Below, piece by piece: positions 44,521 to 52,992 of a stretch of 64,000 bases of DNA. The DNA comes from Streptomyces harbinensis (GTDB taxonomy: Bacteria > Actinomycetota > Actinomycetes > Streptomycetales > Streptomycetaceae): assembly GCF_900116145.1 (NCBI RefSeq), contig NZ_FPAB01000001.1, forward strand, positions 124,001 through 188,000, written 5' to 3'. Within the stretch, counting starts at the first letter, position 1. The number at the start of each line of letters is the position of its first letter. The position numbers and the translations under genes were made by a program. The notes beneath the pieces were generated by a model. That model was not told where the DNA came from. It saw only the letters and a list, made by a program, of their open reading frames with translations, and searched no databases.

Positions 44521-45066
44521 TCAGATGTGCTCCATCACCATCACCGCCGAGGTGTCCGGGACCAGCGCGCGGAAGCTGTGCGGGGCGTCGCCGGGGTAGG
44601 AGAGGTAGTCGCCGGGGCGCAGTTCCACCGGGGCGTCGGCCGGGCCGATGAGGGCGTGGCCGGTGGCCAGGACGGCGTGTTCGACGGTGCCGGGCAGGTG
44701 CGGGGCGGAGAGCCGGGGTTCGCCGGGCTGGAAGACGATCCGGTAGATGTCGCGGCGGGCGCCGGGCGGGCAGGTGGCGAGGACGACGGCGGTGTAGTCG
44801 GCGTGTTCGGCGTGGGTGGCCGGGCCCTCACCGGCCCGGATGACGCGGGTGGTGGGGCGGGGCGGGTCCACGAGGTGGCTGAACGGGACGCCGAGCGCCG
44901 CGCCCAGGGCCCACAGGGTCTCGACGCTGGGGTTGCCGGAGCCGTTCTCCAGCTGGGAGAGGGTGGATTTGGCGATGCCCGCCCGCTTGGCCAGCTCGGT
45001 CAGGGAGAGGCCGGCGCGGGTGCGTTCGCGGCGGATGGAGGCCGCGATCGTACCGATGAGGTCCAC
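44521..45066 (-). CDS. XRE-family regulator with cupin domain
   Basis: 181-aa: HTH_XRE in residues 1-60 (IRRERTRAGLSLTELAKRAG, IAKSTLSQLENGSGNPSVET) and a C-terminal cupin barrel (PGTVEHAVLATGHALIG, LRPGDYLSYPGDAPHSF). GTG at 45066 has AGGGAG 6 bases upstream, which decides the start over the longer frame to 45213. Divergent from azlCD with a perfect inverted repeat between, so likely controls amino-acid efflux in response to a small ligand in the cupin. Confidence 0.9.
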   Translation of the reverse strand: MDLIGTIAASIRRERTRAGLSLTELAKRAGIAKSTLSQLENGSGNPSVETLWALGAALGVPFSHLVDPPRPTTRVIRAGEGPATHAEHADYTAVVLATCPPGARRDIYRIVFQPGEPRLSAPHLPGTVEHAVLATGHALIGPADAPVELRPGDYLSYPGDAPHSFRALVPDTSAVMVMEHI

Positions 45067-45120
45067 TGACGACTCCCTGTCTCGCTGACGCGCTCGCGAC
45101 TGTTCGCTCCACACTACCAA

Positions 45121-45140
45121 TCGTTCGCCTTGACGAACGA
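45121..45140. promoter_or_regulatory. Operator between XRE-cupin regulator and azlCD
   Basis: TCGTTCGccttgaCGAACGA: perfect 7+7 inverted repeat with a 6-base spacer. TTGACG (45130-45135) inside it is a good -35 for azlC, with CACTCT (45154-45159) 18 bases downstream. On the other strand it lies in the promoter of the regulator. Binding would block both. Confidence 0.75.
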
Positions 45141-45160
45141 CGCCCGGTGCGTTCACTCTG

Positions 45161-45868
45161 ATGGACATGCCTTCGATATGGCGAACACTGGACGGCGGGA
45201 CCCGCCGCGCCATCGTGCTGGTCTCCCTCGCCTACACCCTCATCGCCGCCTCCTTCGGCGCCCTCGCCGTCTCCGGCGGCCTCCCGCTGTGGGTGCCGAT
45301 CGTCATGTCCCTGACCGTGTTCGCGGGGGCGTCCCAGTTCGCCACCGTCGGCGTCGTCTTCGCCGGCGGCGGCCCGGTCGCCGCCGTCCTGGCCGGGCTG
45401 GTGCTCAACGCCCGGCTGCTGCCGTTCGGCTTCGCCCTCGCCGACTCCTTCGGCTCGCGCTGGTGGAGCCGGCTCGCCGGCGCGCACCTCCTCACCGACG
45501 CCTCGGTCGGCTTCGTCCTCCCGCACCGCGACCCCGCCCGCCGCCGCGCCGCGTTCTGGGCCGGCAACATCGCCGTCTTCCTCACCTGGAACGCCGGCGT
45601 CGCCCTCGGCGCCGTCGCCGGCGACCGGGTCGCCGACACCGACGCCCTCGGCCTGGACGCCGCCCTGCCCGCCATCCTGATCGCCCTCGTCCTGCCCGCC
45701 CTCACCAGCCGCGACGCCCCCGGACGCGCACGCCGCCGCGCCGCCCCGGCCGGCGCGGCGCTCGCCGTGGCCACCACCCCGCTGCTGCCGCCCGGACTGC
45801 CGGTCCTGCTCGCCCTGGCGGCGCTGCCCCTCACCCTGCTCGGCCCCCGCGCCGGAAGGAACGCCTGA
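45161..45868 (+). CDS. azlC: Branched-chain amino acid exporter large subunit AzlC
   Basis: 235-aa membrane protein with AzlC signature SLTVFAGASQFATVGVVFAG and NARLLPFGFALADSFG. With AzlD it exports branched-chain amino acids. ATG at 45161 follows the -10-like CACTCT directly; the second ATG at 45167 (MPSIWRT) may be the real leaderless start. TGATG overlap with azlD. Confidence 0.9.
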   Translation: MDMPSIWRTLDGGTRRAIVLVSLAYTLIAASFGALAVSGGLPLWVPIVMSLTVFAGASQFATVGVVFAGGGPVAAVLAGLVLNARLLPFGFALADSFGSRWWSRLAGAHLLTDASVGFVLPHRDPARRRAAFWAGNIAVFLTWNAGVALGAVAGDRVADTDALGLDAALPAILIALVLPALTSRDAPGRARRRAAPAGAALAVATTPLLPPGLPVLLALAALPLTLLGPRAGRNA

Positions 45869-46179
45869 TGCTGCCGCTCACCGCCATCGCCGTCCTCGCC
45901 GCCGGCACCCTCGCCTTCCGGCTCGCCGGACCCCTCCTCCACCGCCGGCTCGCCCCGGGAGAGCGCACCCGCGCGCTGCTCGCCGACGCCGCCACCGTGC
46001 TGCTCGTCGCCCTGGTCGCCACCGCCGCGCTCACCGAGGGGCAGGGCGCGGCCGGCTGGTCACGCCCCGCCGGGGTACTGGTCGGCGGAGCTCTCGCGCT
46101 CCGCCGGGCCCCGCTGCTCGCGGTCGTCGTCGCGGCGGCCGGCACCACCGCCGTCCTGCGGCTGTGCGGCCTCCCCTGA
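45868..46179 (+). CDS. azlD: Branched-chain amino acid exporter small subunit AzlD
   Basis: 103-aa protein with about four hydrophobic segments (LPLTAIAVLAAGTLAFRLAG; LLADAATVLLVALVATAALT) matching AzlD size and layout. Its ATG shares one base with the azlC stop. The last 120 bases overlap the frame of a convergent membrane protein gene. Confidence 0.88.
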   Translation: MLPLTAIAVLAAGTLAFRLAGPLLHRRLAPGERTRALLADAATVLLVALVATAALTEGQGAAGWSRPAGVLVGGALALRRAPLLAVVVAAAGTTAVLRLCGLP

Positions 46180-46527
46180 CCCGGCCCGCGCCCCGCGCGC
46201 CACCCGCTCCCGGCCCGCCATCCGCCTCCGGGCCGCGCCGAACAGCGCGCCCGCCCACAGCACGTTCAGCGTCTGCGCGGCCAGGATCGACGGCACCACG
46301 TACCAGCCGGGCAGCCCGTCCGCCCAGACCAGATGCCCCAGGCCGGTGGTCAGCATCAGGGACGGCAGGGACAGCGCGATCAGCAGCATCCCCGGGGCCA
46401 TCGAGGTACTCCCCTCCCGCCCCAGCACCGGCAGCCACGCCAGCACCATCACCCCCGCCAGCACCGCCGTCACCGGATTGGCCAGCAGCGCGCGCCGGCG
46501 CACCGCACCTCCCGCGTGCCCTTCCAT
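46060..46527 (-). CDS. Small membrane protein, convergent and overlapping azlD
   Basis: 155 aa if read to the first stop. Residues 15-100 carry three hydrophobic helices (NPVTAVLAGVMVLAWLPVL, SMAPGMLLIALSLPSLML, YVVPSILAAQTLNVLWAGAL), then a basic hydrophilic tail that overlaps azlD by 120 bases. The membrane part is convincing. The tail is low-complexity and may only reflect the absence of a stop on the other strand. Function unknown. Confidence 0.55.
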   Translation of the reverse strand: MEGHAGGAVRRRALLANPVTAVLAGVMVLAWLPVLGREGSTSMAPGMLLIALSLPSLMLTTGLGHLVWADGLPGWYVVPSILAAQTLNVLWAGALFGAARRRMAGRERVARGARAGSGEAAQPQDGGGAGRRDDDREQRGPAERESSADQYPGGA

Positions 46528-46668
46528 GGGCGCTCCCGTCCGTGGCCTCCCCCCTCGGACGCGCCCCCGCGCCCGCGGGTTCCGCCACCCACCGGAACGG
46601 GCCGGGGCCCCGCCACCAACGGGCCGCCAACCGGCCGCGCCGCGCCACCGACCGCCGTCGAGCGCCCG

Positions 46669-48744
46669 CTACCCGGCCGCCAGCCGGTCCGGCAGCGGCG
46701 CCGCGTGCGTGATCGTCAGCCCCGACACCGCACGGGTGAGCGCCACGTACAGCCGGCGCAGCCCGGTCCGTTCGTCCGGCTCGCCGTCCACCACCGCCGC
46801 CGGCTCGTCCAGCACCACGTAGTCGTACTCCAGACCCTTCGCCAGCGACGCCGGCACCAGCGTCAGCCGCGCCTCGGCGGAGGTCTCCTCACCCGGCGTC
46901 AGATACGCCAGCCCGGCCGCCGCCAGCGCCGCCCCCAGCACCGGCACCCGGGCGTCGGCCGCGATCAGACCCACCGAACCCTCCCGCGCCAGCGCCTCCC
47001 GGCACGCCGCCACCGCCGCCGCGTCCAGCTCCGCCACCGGCACCTCCCGGACCACCAGCGAACCCGCCGAATCCCGGATCGAGGTCGCCTCCGACAACTC
47101 GGGCGCGATCGCCGGCAGCAGCCGCGACGCGTACGCGATCACCTTGCGCGGCACCCGGAACCCCTGCGTCAGCTCCTCCACCACCGCCTCCGGCTTGCCC
47201 AGATGCGCCAGCGCCTCCGCCCAGCCCGAAGTCGCCCACGGCGTGGTGCCCTGCGCGATGTCGCCCAGCACCGTCACCGAACCCGTACTGCACCGGCGCC
47301 CCACCGCCCGGTACTGCATCGGCGACAGATCCTGCGCCTCGTCCAGCACCACATGGCCCAGCGACCCGGTCCGCTCGATCAGATCCCGCGCCTCGTCGAT
47401 CAGCACCGCGTCGGCCGGCGACCAGCGTGCCGACTTCACCGAACGCGCCGGGCGCTCCCACAGCAGATGCTTCTGCTCGTCCTCGTCCAGCACCCCGTCC
47501 GCCACCCGGGCCAGGAACGCGGCGTCCGACAGCAGCCGCAGCACCAGCTTCACCGGATCGACCTGCGGCCACAGCTCCTTCACCACCGCCTTGACGGCCG
47601 GGGTGCGGGCCACCGCGTTCTGCACCCGGTCGTCCGGCGCCTCGCCCGCCGCCTCCATCCGCACCAGCACCGCGTGCGCGATCCGCTGCGGCAGCGCCTC
47701 CCGCGCCGCCCCGTACCGGATGTCCCGCGCCAGCAGTTCCGTCACGATCTCCGTGATCTCCTGGGCCGGCACCCGCCAGCGGCGCGAGCCGCGCACCACG
47801 ACCACGCCCTCGGCCGGCACCGTCCGCACCCCGTCCCGCACCGCCCGGCGCAGCACCGCCGCCATCCGCGCGTCGCCCTTGAGCCGGGCCGTGGCCGGGG
47901 AGTCCGTGCCGCGGATCTCCAGACCGGCCGACACCAGATCGTCCACCGTCGCCTGCTTGACCTCCAGCTCGCCCAGCGCCGGCAGCACCTGCTCGATGTA
48001 GCGCAGGAAGGAGCGGTTCGGCCCGATCACCAGGGTGCCGCTGCGGGCCAGCCGCTCGCGGTAGGCGTACAGCAGATACGCCACCCGGTGCAGGCCCACC
48101 GCTGTCTTCCCGGTGCCCGGCGCGCCCTGCACGCACACCGAGCCGGACAGCCCGGCGCGCACGATCTCGTCCTGCTCGGGCTGGATGGTGGCCACGATGT
48201 CGCGCATCGGACCCACGCGGGGCTTCTCGATCTCGCGCTGGAGGAGGGCCGAGGAGCGCTCCGCTTCCTCCGGGTCGGTCAGGTGCTCGTCCTCGTACGC
48301 GGTCAGCTCGCCGCCGTCGTACCCGAAGCGGCGGCGCAGCCCGACGTCCTGCGGGTCGGTCTTGGACGCGCGGTAGAACGGCTGGGAGGCGGGGGCGCGC
48401 CAGTCGATGACCATCGGGTCGCCGTGCGCGTCGTGGACGTGCCGGCGGCCGATGTAGAACCGGCGGCCGGTCTCGTCGCCCTGCTCGCCCAGGTCGTGCT
48501 CGTAGTCGACCCGGCCGAAGAACAGCGGGGTGTCCGCCAGGTCGGCCAGGGACTTGATGCGCAGGGCCAGCTCGGAGGCGAGCACCTCGGCGTTGACCCA
48601 GTTCGCGGTGACATCGCTGATGTCCAGGCCCTCCGCCTCGGCGCGCATGGTGCGCAGCGCGGCACGGGAGGCGGCCAGGTGGGCCCGCTCGGTGTCCAGG
48701 GGCGAGGGGGAGGACGCGGGAAGATCCGTCCGGTCCGCTGGCAT
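46669..48744 (-). CDS. HelD-like UvrD/Rep-family helicase (RNA polymerase recycling factor)
   Basis: 691-aa SF1 helicase of the actinobacterial HelD type. An N-terminal coiled arm (residues ~15-75), the FFGRVDYEHDLGEQGDETGR-RFYIGRRHV segment in two parts, Walker A GAPGTGKTAVGLHR, motif II VVLDEAQDLSPMQYRAVGRR, and C-terminal motifs LAKGLEYDYVVLDEP and YVALTRAVSGLTI. HelD proteins release stalled RNA polymerase, and some Streptomyces members (HelR) protect against rifamycins. GGAGG lies 7 bases before the ATG. I saw no obvious rifamycin-associated element upstream. Confidence 0.9.
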   Translation of the reverse strand: MPADRTDLPASSPSPLDTERAHLAASRAALRTMRAEAEGLDISDVTANWVNAEVLASELALRIKSLADLADTPLFFGRVDYEHDLGEQGDETGRRFYIGRRHVHDAHGDPMVIDWRAPASQPFYRASKTDPQDVGLRRRFGYDGGELTAYEDEHLTDPEEAERSSALLQREIEKPRVGPMRDIVATIQPEQDEIVRAGLSGSVCVQGAPGTGKTAVGLHRVAYLLYAYRERLARSGTLVIGPNRSFLRYIEQVLPALGELEVKQATVDDLVSAGLEIRGTDSPATARLKGDARMAAVLRRAVRDGVRTVPAEGVVVVRGSRRWRVPAQEITEIVTELLARDIRYGAAREALPQRIAHAVLVRMEAAGEAPDDRVQNAVARTPAVKAVVKELWPQVDPVKLVLRLLSDAAFLARVADGVLDEDEQKHLLWERPARSVKSARWSPADAVLIDEARDLIERTGSLGHVVLDEAQDLSPMQYRAVGRRCSTGSVTVLGDIAQGTTPWATSGWAEALAHLGKPEAVVEELTQGFRVPRKVIAYASRLLPAIAPELSEATSIRDSAGSLVVREVPVAELDAAAVAACREALAREGSVGLIAADARVPVLGAALAAAGLAYLTPGEETSAEARLTLVPASLAKGLEYDYVVLDEPAAVVDGEPDERTGLRRLYVALTRAVSGLTITHAAPLPDRLAAG

Positions 48745-48984
48745 GGCGAAGCCTCCGGGAGAAGTCGTGCGGAAGGAACCGCGAGAGGTACGGAAGATGC
48801 CGGCCGGTTACCGTGCGGCCGGCTCCACTCCCGACCGGGAGGGAGGCAGACGCAGCACCCTAGGCGCGCCCTGCCGGGAACGCAAACGCTTATCGCGGCT
48901 CGGGGTTCTCCCTAAGGGCCGGGGACCGGGCTTTCCGACCGGAGACCGATGCCCGGCGCACACCCCGCGAGGCACGGTGGAGGC

Positions 48985-49182
48985 ATGAGTACCGCGACCG
49001 TTCACGGAGCCTCCGCCACCGGGCTCCTCCCGCACCCCCGGCACCGGCTGGGGAACGCGCTGCGCGCCGGCCGGGTCTGGCTGGGCGCGGCGTTCGAGGT
49101 GGTCGTCCTGGGCCGCACCGACCCGGAGGCCGCCGGCGTCAGACGCCGTCCGGGGTCTCCCGCAGCTCGGACGCGTCCATGA
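48985..49182 (+). CDS. 65-residue hypothetical protein
   Basis: Reads MSTATVHGASATGLLPHPRH then RLGNALRAGRVWLGAAFEVV VLGRTDPEAAGV and a Pro/Arg end. The middle is amphipathic or weakly hydrophobic. GGTGGAGG precedes the ATG. It overlaps the convergent XPB-type helicase gene by 44 bases, which weakens the case for the last ~14 residues. Function unknown. Confidence 0.5.
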   Translation: MSTATVHGASATGLLPHPRHRLGNALRAGRVWLGAAFEVVVLGRTDPEAAGVRRRPGSPAARTRP

Positions 49183-50791
49183 TCCGGTAGGCGTAGCCCT
49201 GCTCGGCGAGGAACCGCTGCCGGTGGGCGGCGAAGTCCTGGTCGACGGTGTCCCGGGCGACCACCGAGTAGAACCGGGCCTCGTGCCCGTCCGCCTTGGG
49301 CCGCAGCACCCGGCCGAGCCGCTGCGCCTCCTCCTGCCGGGAGCCGAACGTCCCCGACACCTGGATGGCGACCGTCGCCTCCGGCAGGTCGATGGAGAAG
49401 TTCGCCACCTTGGACACCACGAGCACGCTCAGCTCGCCCTCGCGGAACGCTCCGAACAGCCGCTCGCGCTGCGTGTTGCCGGTGTCGCCCTTGATGACGG
49501 GGGCGCCCAGCGCCTCGCCCAGCTCGTCCAGCTGGTCGATGTACTGGCCGATCACCAGGATCTGCTGCCCGGCGTGCCGCCGCACCAGCTCCTCGGTCAC
49601 CCGCCGCTTGGAGTCGGTGGTGGCGCAGAACCGGTACTTCTCCTCCGCCTCCGCCATCGCGTACGCCAGCCGCTCCGACTCGGTCAGATCGACCCGTACC
49701 TCCACGCAGTCGGCCGGGGCGATGTAGCCCTGCGCCTCGATCTCCTTCCACGGGGCGTCGAAACGCTTGGGGCCGATGAGCGAGAAGACATCCGACTCGC
49801 GGCCGTCCTCGCGCACCAGCGTCGCCGTCAGCCCCAGCCGCCGCCGGGCCTGGAGGTCGGCGGTGAACTTGAACACCGGCGCCGGCAGCAGATGCACCTC
49901 GTCGTAGACGACCAGGCCCCAGTCCCGGGAGTCGAACAGCTCCAGATGCGGGTAGACGCCCTTCCGCTTCACCGTCAGCACCTGGTACGTGGCGATGGTG
50001 ACCGGGCGGATCTCCTTGCGGGTGCCGCTGTACTCGCCGATCTCGTCCTCGGTCAGCGAGGTGCGGCGCACCAGCTCGGCCTTCCACTGCCGGGCCGAGA
50101 CGGTGTTCGTCACCAGGATCAGCGTCGTGGACTTGGCAGTCGCCATCGCGCCCGCCCCCACCAGCGTCTTCCCGGCGCCGCAGGGCAGCACGACCACCCC
50201 GGACCCGCCGTGCCAGAACCCCTCGACCGCCTGCCGCTGGTACGGGCGCAGCGCCCAGCCGTCCTCGTCCAGCTCGATCGGGTGCGCCTCACCGTCCACG
50301 TACCCGGCCAGGTCCTCGGCCGGCCAGCCGAGCCGCAGCAGCGCCTGCTTGATCTGGCCGCGCTCGGAGGGGTGCACGGCGACCTGGTCGGCGTCGATCC
50401 GGGCCCCGACGAGCGGCTTGATCCGCTTGGAGCGCAGCACCTCCTCCAGCACCGGCCGGTCGGTGCTCTGGAGGACGAGCCCGTGCACGGGGTGCTTGAC
50501 GAGGGAGAGCCGCCCGTAGCGGGCCATGGTTTCGGCCACATCGACGAGCAACGCCTGCGGCACCGGGTAACGCGAGTGGGTGACGAGCGCGTCGACGACC
50601 TGCTCGGCGTCGTGCCCGGCGGCACGGGCGTTCCACAGCCCGAGCGGGGTCACCCGGTAGGTGTGGATGTGCTCGGGCGCCCGCTCCAGCTCGGCAAACG
50701 GAGCGATGGCCCGCCGGCACGCCTCGGCCTGCTCGTGATCGACTTCGAGCAGCAGCGTCTTGTCACTCTGGACGATGAGCGGTCCCGACAC
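49139..50791 (-). CDS. XPB/Rad25-type DNA repair helicase
   Basis: 550-aa SF2 helicase of the bacterial XPB group. Residues ~1-170 form the DNA-recognition domain. Walker A is VVLPCGAGKTLVG, motif II is VVYDEVHLLP (DEVH) and motif III LGLTATLVRED. Motif VI is QEEAQRLGRVLRPK. The thumb-like insertion characteristic of XPB lies between motifs III and IV. GTG start at 50791 has GGAGG 7 bases upstream. Role in repair or transcription is inferred from homology. Confidence 0.92.
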   Translation of the reverse strand: MSGPLIVQSDKTLLLEVDHEQAEACRRAIAPFAELERAPEHIHTYRVTPLGLWNARAAGHDAEQVVDALVTHSRYPVPQALLVDVAETMARYGRLSLVKHPVHGLVLQSTDRPVLEEVLRSKRIKPLVGARIDADQVAVHPSERGQIKQALLRLGWPAEDLAGYVDGEAHPIELDEDGWALRPYQRQAVEGFWHGGSGVVVLPCGAGKTLVGAGAMATAKSTTLILVTNTVSARQWKAELVRRTSLTEDEIGEYSGTRKEIRPVTIATYQVLTVKRKGVYPHLELFDSRDWGLVVYDEVHLLPAPVFKFTADLQARRRLGLTATLVREDGRESDVFSLIGPKRFDAPWKEIEAQGYIAPADCVEVRVDLTESERLAYAMAEAEEKYRFCATTDSKRRVTEELVRRHAGQQILVIGQYIDQLDELGEALGAPVIKGDTGNTQRERLFGAFREGELSVLVVSKVANFSIDLPEATVAIQVSGTFGSRQEEAQRLGRVLRPKADGHEARFYSVVARDTVDQDFAAHRQRFLAEQGYAYRIMDASELRETPDGV

Positions 50792-50941
50792 GCGCCTACC
50801 TCCGTACTGGTCCGGTTCCGGCCAAGCTTCCAGTGTGCATCAAGGGTGCTGGGGTTCTGGAGCAAAGAAGGTGGAACGCTGAGGCAGTGAAGCCGTATCG
50901 AAAGGGTGAAGGCACTGGATCTTGCCGTTTGAGTAGCGGTA

Positions 50942-50958
50942 TCGTCGCACTACGACGA
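50942..50958. promoter_or_regulatory. Inverted repeat upstream of the RloA-like gene
   Basis: TCGTCG cacta CGACGA, perfect 6-bp arms with a 5-base spacer, 44 bases before the GTG at 51002 and overlapping likely promoter bases (TATCGT at 50939-50944). Candidate operator for control of a potentially toxic pair. Confidence 0.45.
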
Positions 50959-51001
50959 AATCACCGCCCAAACGGTGCGGTGGATGCCGAGGGAGGTCCC
51001 G

Positions 51002-52381
51002 GTGCTCCTGCGCTTCCAGGTGACCAACCACGCGTCACTGCGTGACGAGCAAGAACTGTCGTTGATCGCGAATGACGACCGCCCGGGCCGGGCCGAGTGC
51101 GACGTTCCGAGTTCCGAGTTCCGGACGGTTCCGGTGGCCGCCGTCTACGGCCCCAACGCTTCGGGCAAGTCGAACGCGCTGGACGCCCTCATGTGGATGC
51201 GTTTCGCCGTTCTTTCCTCCTTCCGCCGCTGGGATCCCGCCGGAGGCGTCCCCCGCCGGCCCTTCGCACTGCGGACCGACCCGGCACAATTCCCCAGTAC
51301 CTACGAAATGGATTTCGTGGCCGAGGGGACCCGATACGAATTCGGCTTCACCGTCGATGACGAACGCATTATCGAGGAGTGGCTTTTCTGCTTTCCCGAG
51401 GGACGGCGCCGGAGGCTCTATGTCCGCGAAGGCTCCGACAGTGAATCGATGACCTTCGGGCGCTCACTCGTCGGCCGCCCCAAGACCATCGCCCGGCTCC
51501 TGCGCCCCAACAGCCTGTACCTGTCCGTCGCCGCGGCGCAGGGACATGATCTGCTCGGCACACTGCACCGATGGTTTCGCAACGGTGTACGGGTGGCCTC
51601 CGACCAGGATTTCGCCGACCGCCTCGACTACACCATGGAGCTCTACCGGCGACGTGAGACCCGCGGAAGCCGGGGGGAGGCCCTGACGCGGCTGCTGCGG
51701 TTCGCCGATCTGGGCGTGGCGGATCTGCGCGTCCAGGATCAGGACGAAGAGGTCAAGGAAGAACACGGACGGGTCGTGGCGGCGCTGCGCGAAGCGCTGG
51801 GCCGGCGGGTCCACGTGGCCGGAGTTCCGCGCCACCGCGTCCAGGTGGAGCACCGCACGGACGAAGGACTGTTCGGGCTGGAGATCGACGAGGAGTCGAG
51901 CGGCACCCGGACCTGGATCAGCATGCTGGGCCCCGTCCTCTCAGCGCTCGGCGAGGGAAGCGTGCTGTGTGTGGACGAGCTCGACGCACGGCTCCATCCC
52001 TATCTGGCGGATGCACTGGTCGGCCTGTTCCAGAACGCGAACTCCAACCGGCACGGGGCTCAGCTGATCTTCAGCACACATGAGACGTCCCTGCTCGGCC
52101 ACACTTCCCGGACAGAGCTGTTCCGGGATCAGGTCTGGTTCACCGAGAAGGACGCGGGAACCAGCGCGACACGGCTCTTCCCGATAACTGATTTCTATGT
52201 GCGCGACTCAGTGACCAAGGACAACCTAGAAAAGCGCTACCTTTCCGGGCGGTACGGTGCCCTGCCCTTCCTTGACGACGATCTGCTGAGTCAGCTGACG
52301 GCCGAACTCTCGGACGGAGGGGAACGTGGGTCGGGGAAAGTCGCTGAAACGTCCTCCGGCGCATCGCCGGGAGCGGCGTAG
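51002..52381 (+). CDS. RloA-like AAA/ABC-type ATPase
   Basis: 459-aa ATPase of the OLD/RloA-like group. The N-terminus LLRFQVTNHASLRDEQELSL leads to Walker A YGPNASGKSNALDAL (about residue 60). A helical middle part follows, then Walker B-like SVLCVDELDARLHPYLADAL and the switch region LIFSTHETSLLGHTSR. GTG at 51002 has GGGAGG 6 bases upstream, preferred to the frame start at 50975. The next gene, RloB-like, starts inside it at 52326, so the two were co-translated. Such pairs are found among anti-phage and abortive infection systems. GC is slightly lower than neighbours. Confidence 0.85.
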   Translation: MLLRFQVTNHASLRDEQELSLIANDDRPGRAECDVPSSEFRTVPVAAVYGPNASGKSNALDALMWMRFAVLSSFRRWDPAGGVPRRPFALRTDPAQFPSTYEMDFVAEGTRYEFGFTVDDERIIEEWLFCFPEGRRRRLYVREGSDSESMTFGRSLVGRPKTIARLLRPNSLYLSVAAAQGHDLLGTLHRWFRNGVRVASDQDFADRLDYTMELYRRRETRGSRGEALTRLLRFADLGVADLRVQDQDEEVKEEHGRVVAALREALGRRVHVAGVPRHRVQVEHRTDEGLFGLEIDEESSGTRTWISMLGPVLSALGEGSVLCVDELDARLHPYLADALVGLFQNANSNRHGAQLIFSTHETSLLGHTSRTELFRDQVWFTEKDAGTSATRLFPITDFYVRDSVTKDNLEKRYLSGRYGALPFLDDDLLSQLTAELSDGGERGSGKVAETSSGASPGAA

Positions 52382-52957
52382 GGTCCTCATCTACTGCGAA
52401 GGGGAGTGCACCGAGGATCAGTACTTCAAGGGCCTGCGGGCGGACCTGCGCCAATTCCGCTGACCATCGCCCTCGGACCCGCCCACGGTGTGCCGACCGA
52501 ACTCGTCCGCGCGGCCGTCAAACACAAGGAGCGTGCTCCGACCAGTCCAGCCGATCGCCGCACCGCGTACGACGAGGTCTGGTGCGTCATGGACGTGGAG
52601 GCGCCCGCGCCGCATCCCGATCTCCAGCAGGCGTTACGACTCGCCGGCGACCGCGGCATCAAGGTGGCCCTGTCCAACCCCTGCTTCGAACTGTGGCTGC
52701 TGCTCCACTTCCAGGACGTCACCCGATACCGCACCTCCGCGCAGGCGCAGCAGATGCTCGAAGAGCACAAGGGCTGCGGTTACCGCAGGGACCGCAAGCA
52801 TCTCGATTACCCGGCTCTGCGGTCGCTGCACACGGATGCCTGCGACCGGGCCGCGGCGCTGCGCGCCGTCACCGAGCGGGGGCACCGGACCAATCCGTGG
52901 ACGGATGTCGATCAGCTGGTGCAGGGGCTCATGGCCGAGCGGAGGCCGGGCGGGTAA
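52326..52957 (+). pseudogene. RloB-like (TOPRIM-related) gene with a frameshift
   Basis: Frame 1 from GTG 52326: MGRGKSLKRPPAHRRERRRV then LIYCEGECTEDQYFKGLRAD LRQFR and TGA at 52461. Frame 2 continues without overlap loss: IPLTIALGPAHGVPTELVRA through VWCVMDVEAP and SNPCFELWLLLHFQDVT to 52957. Together these make a full ~210-aa RloB, with the acidic CEG-TE motif, the DVE motif and the diagnostic SNPxFExWLLLHF. One base appears missing at ...CGCCA|ATTCCG near 52452. No slippery sequence is present, so this is a broken gene or a sequencing error. Confidence 0.85.
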
Positions 52958-52992
52958 CCCACTGGGGTGTGCGGGCGGGGCCGGGCGGCCGG

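Noticed and set aside
48745-48984. Rifamycin-associated element upstream of the HelD-like gene
   Set aside because: I looked for a strong GGGGCTTGC/GCAAGCCCC-type inverted repeat and did not find one, so a rifamycin-inducible role is not claimed.
52440-52470. Programmed -1 frameshift in the RloB-like gene
   Set aside because: The junction CGCCAATTCCGCTGA has no slippery heptamer and I see no downstream stimulator; a one-base loss is simpler.
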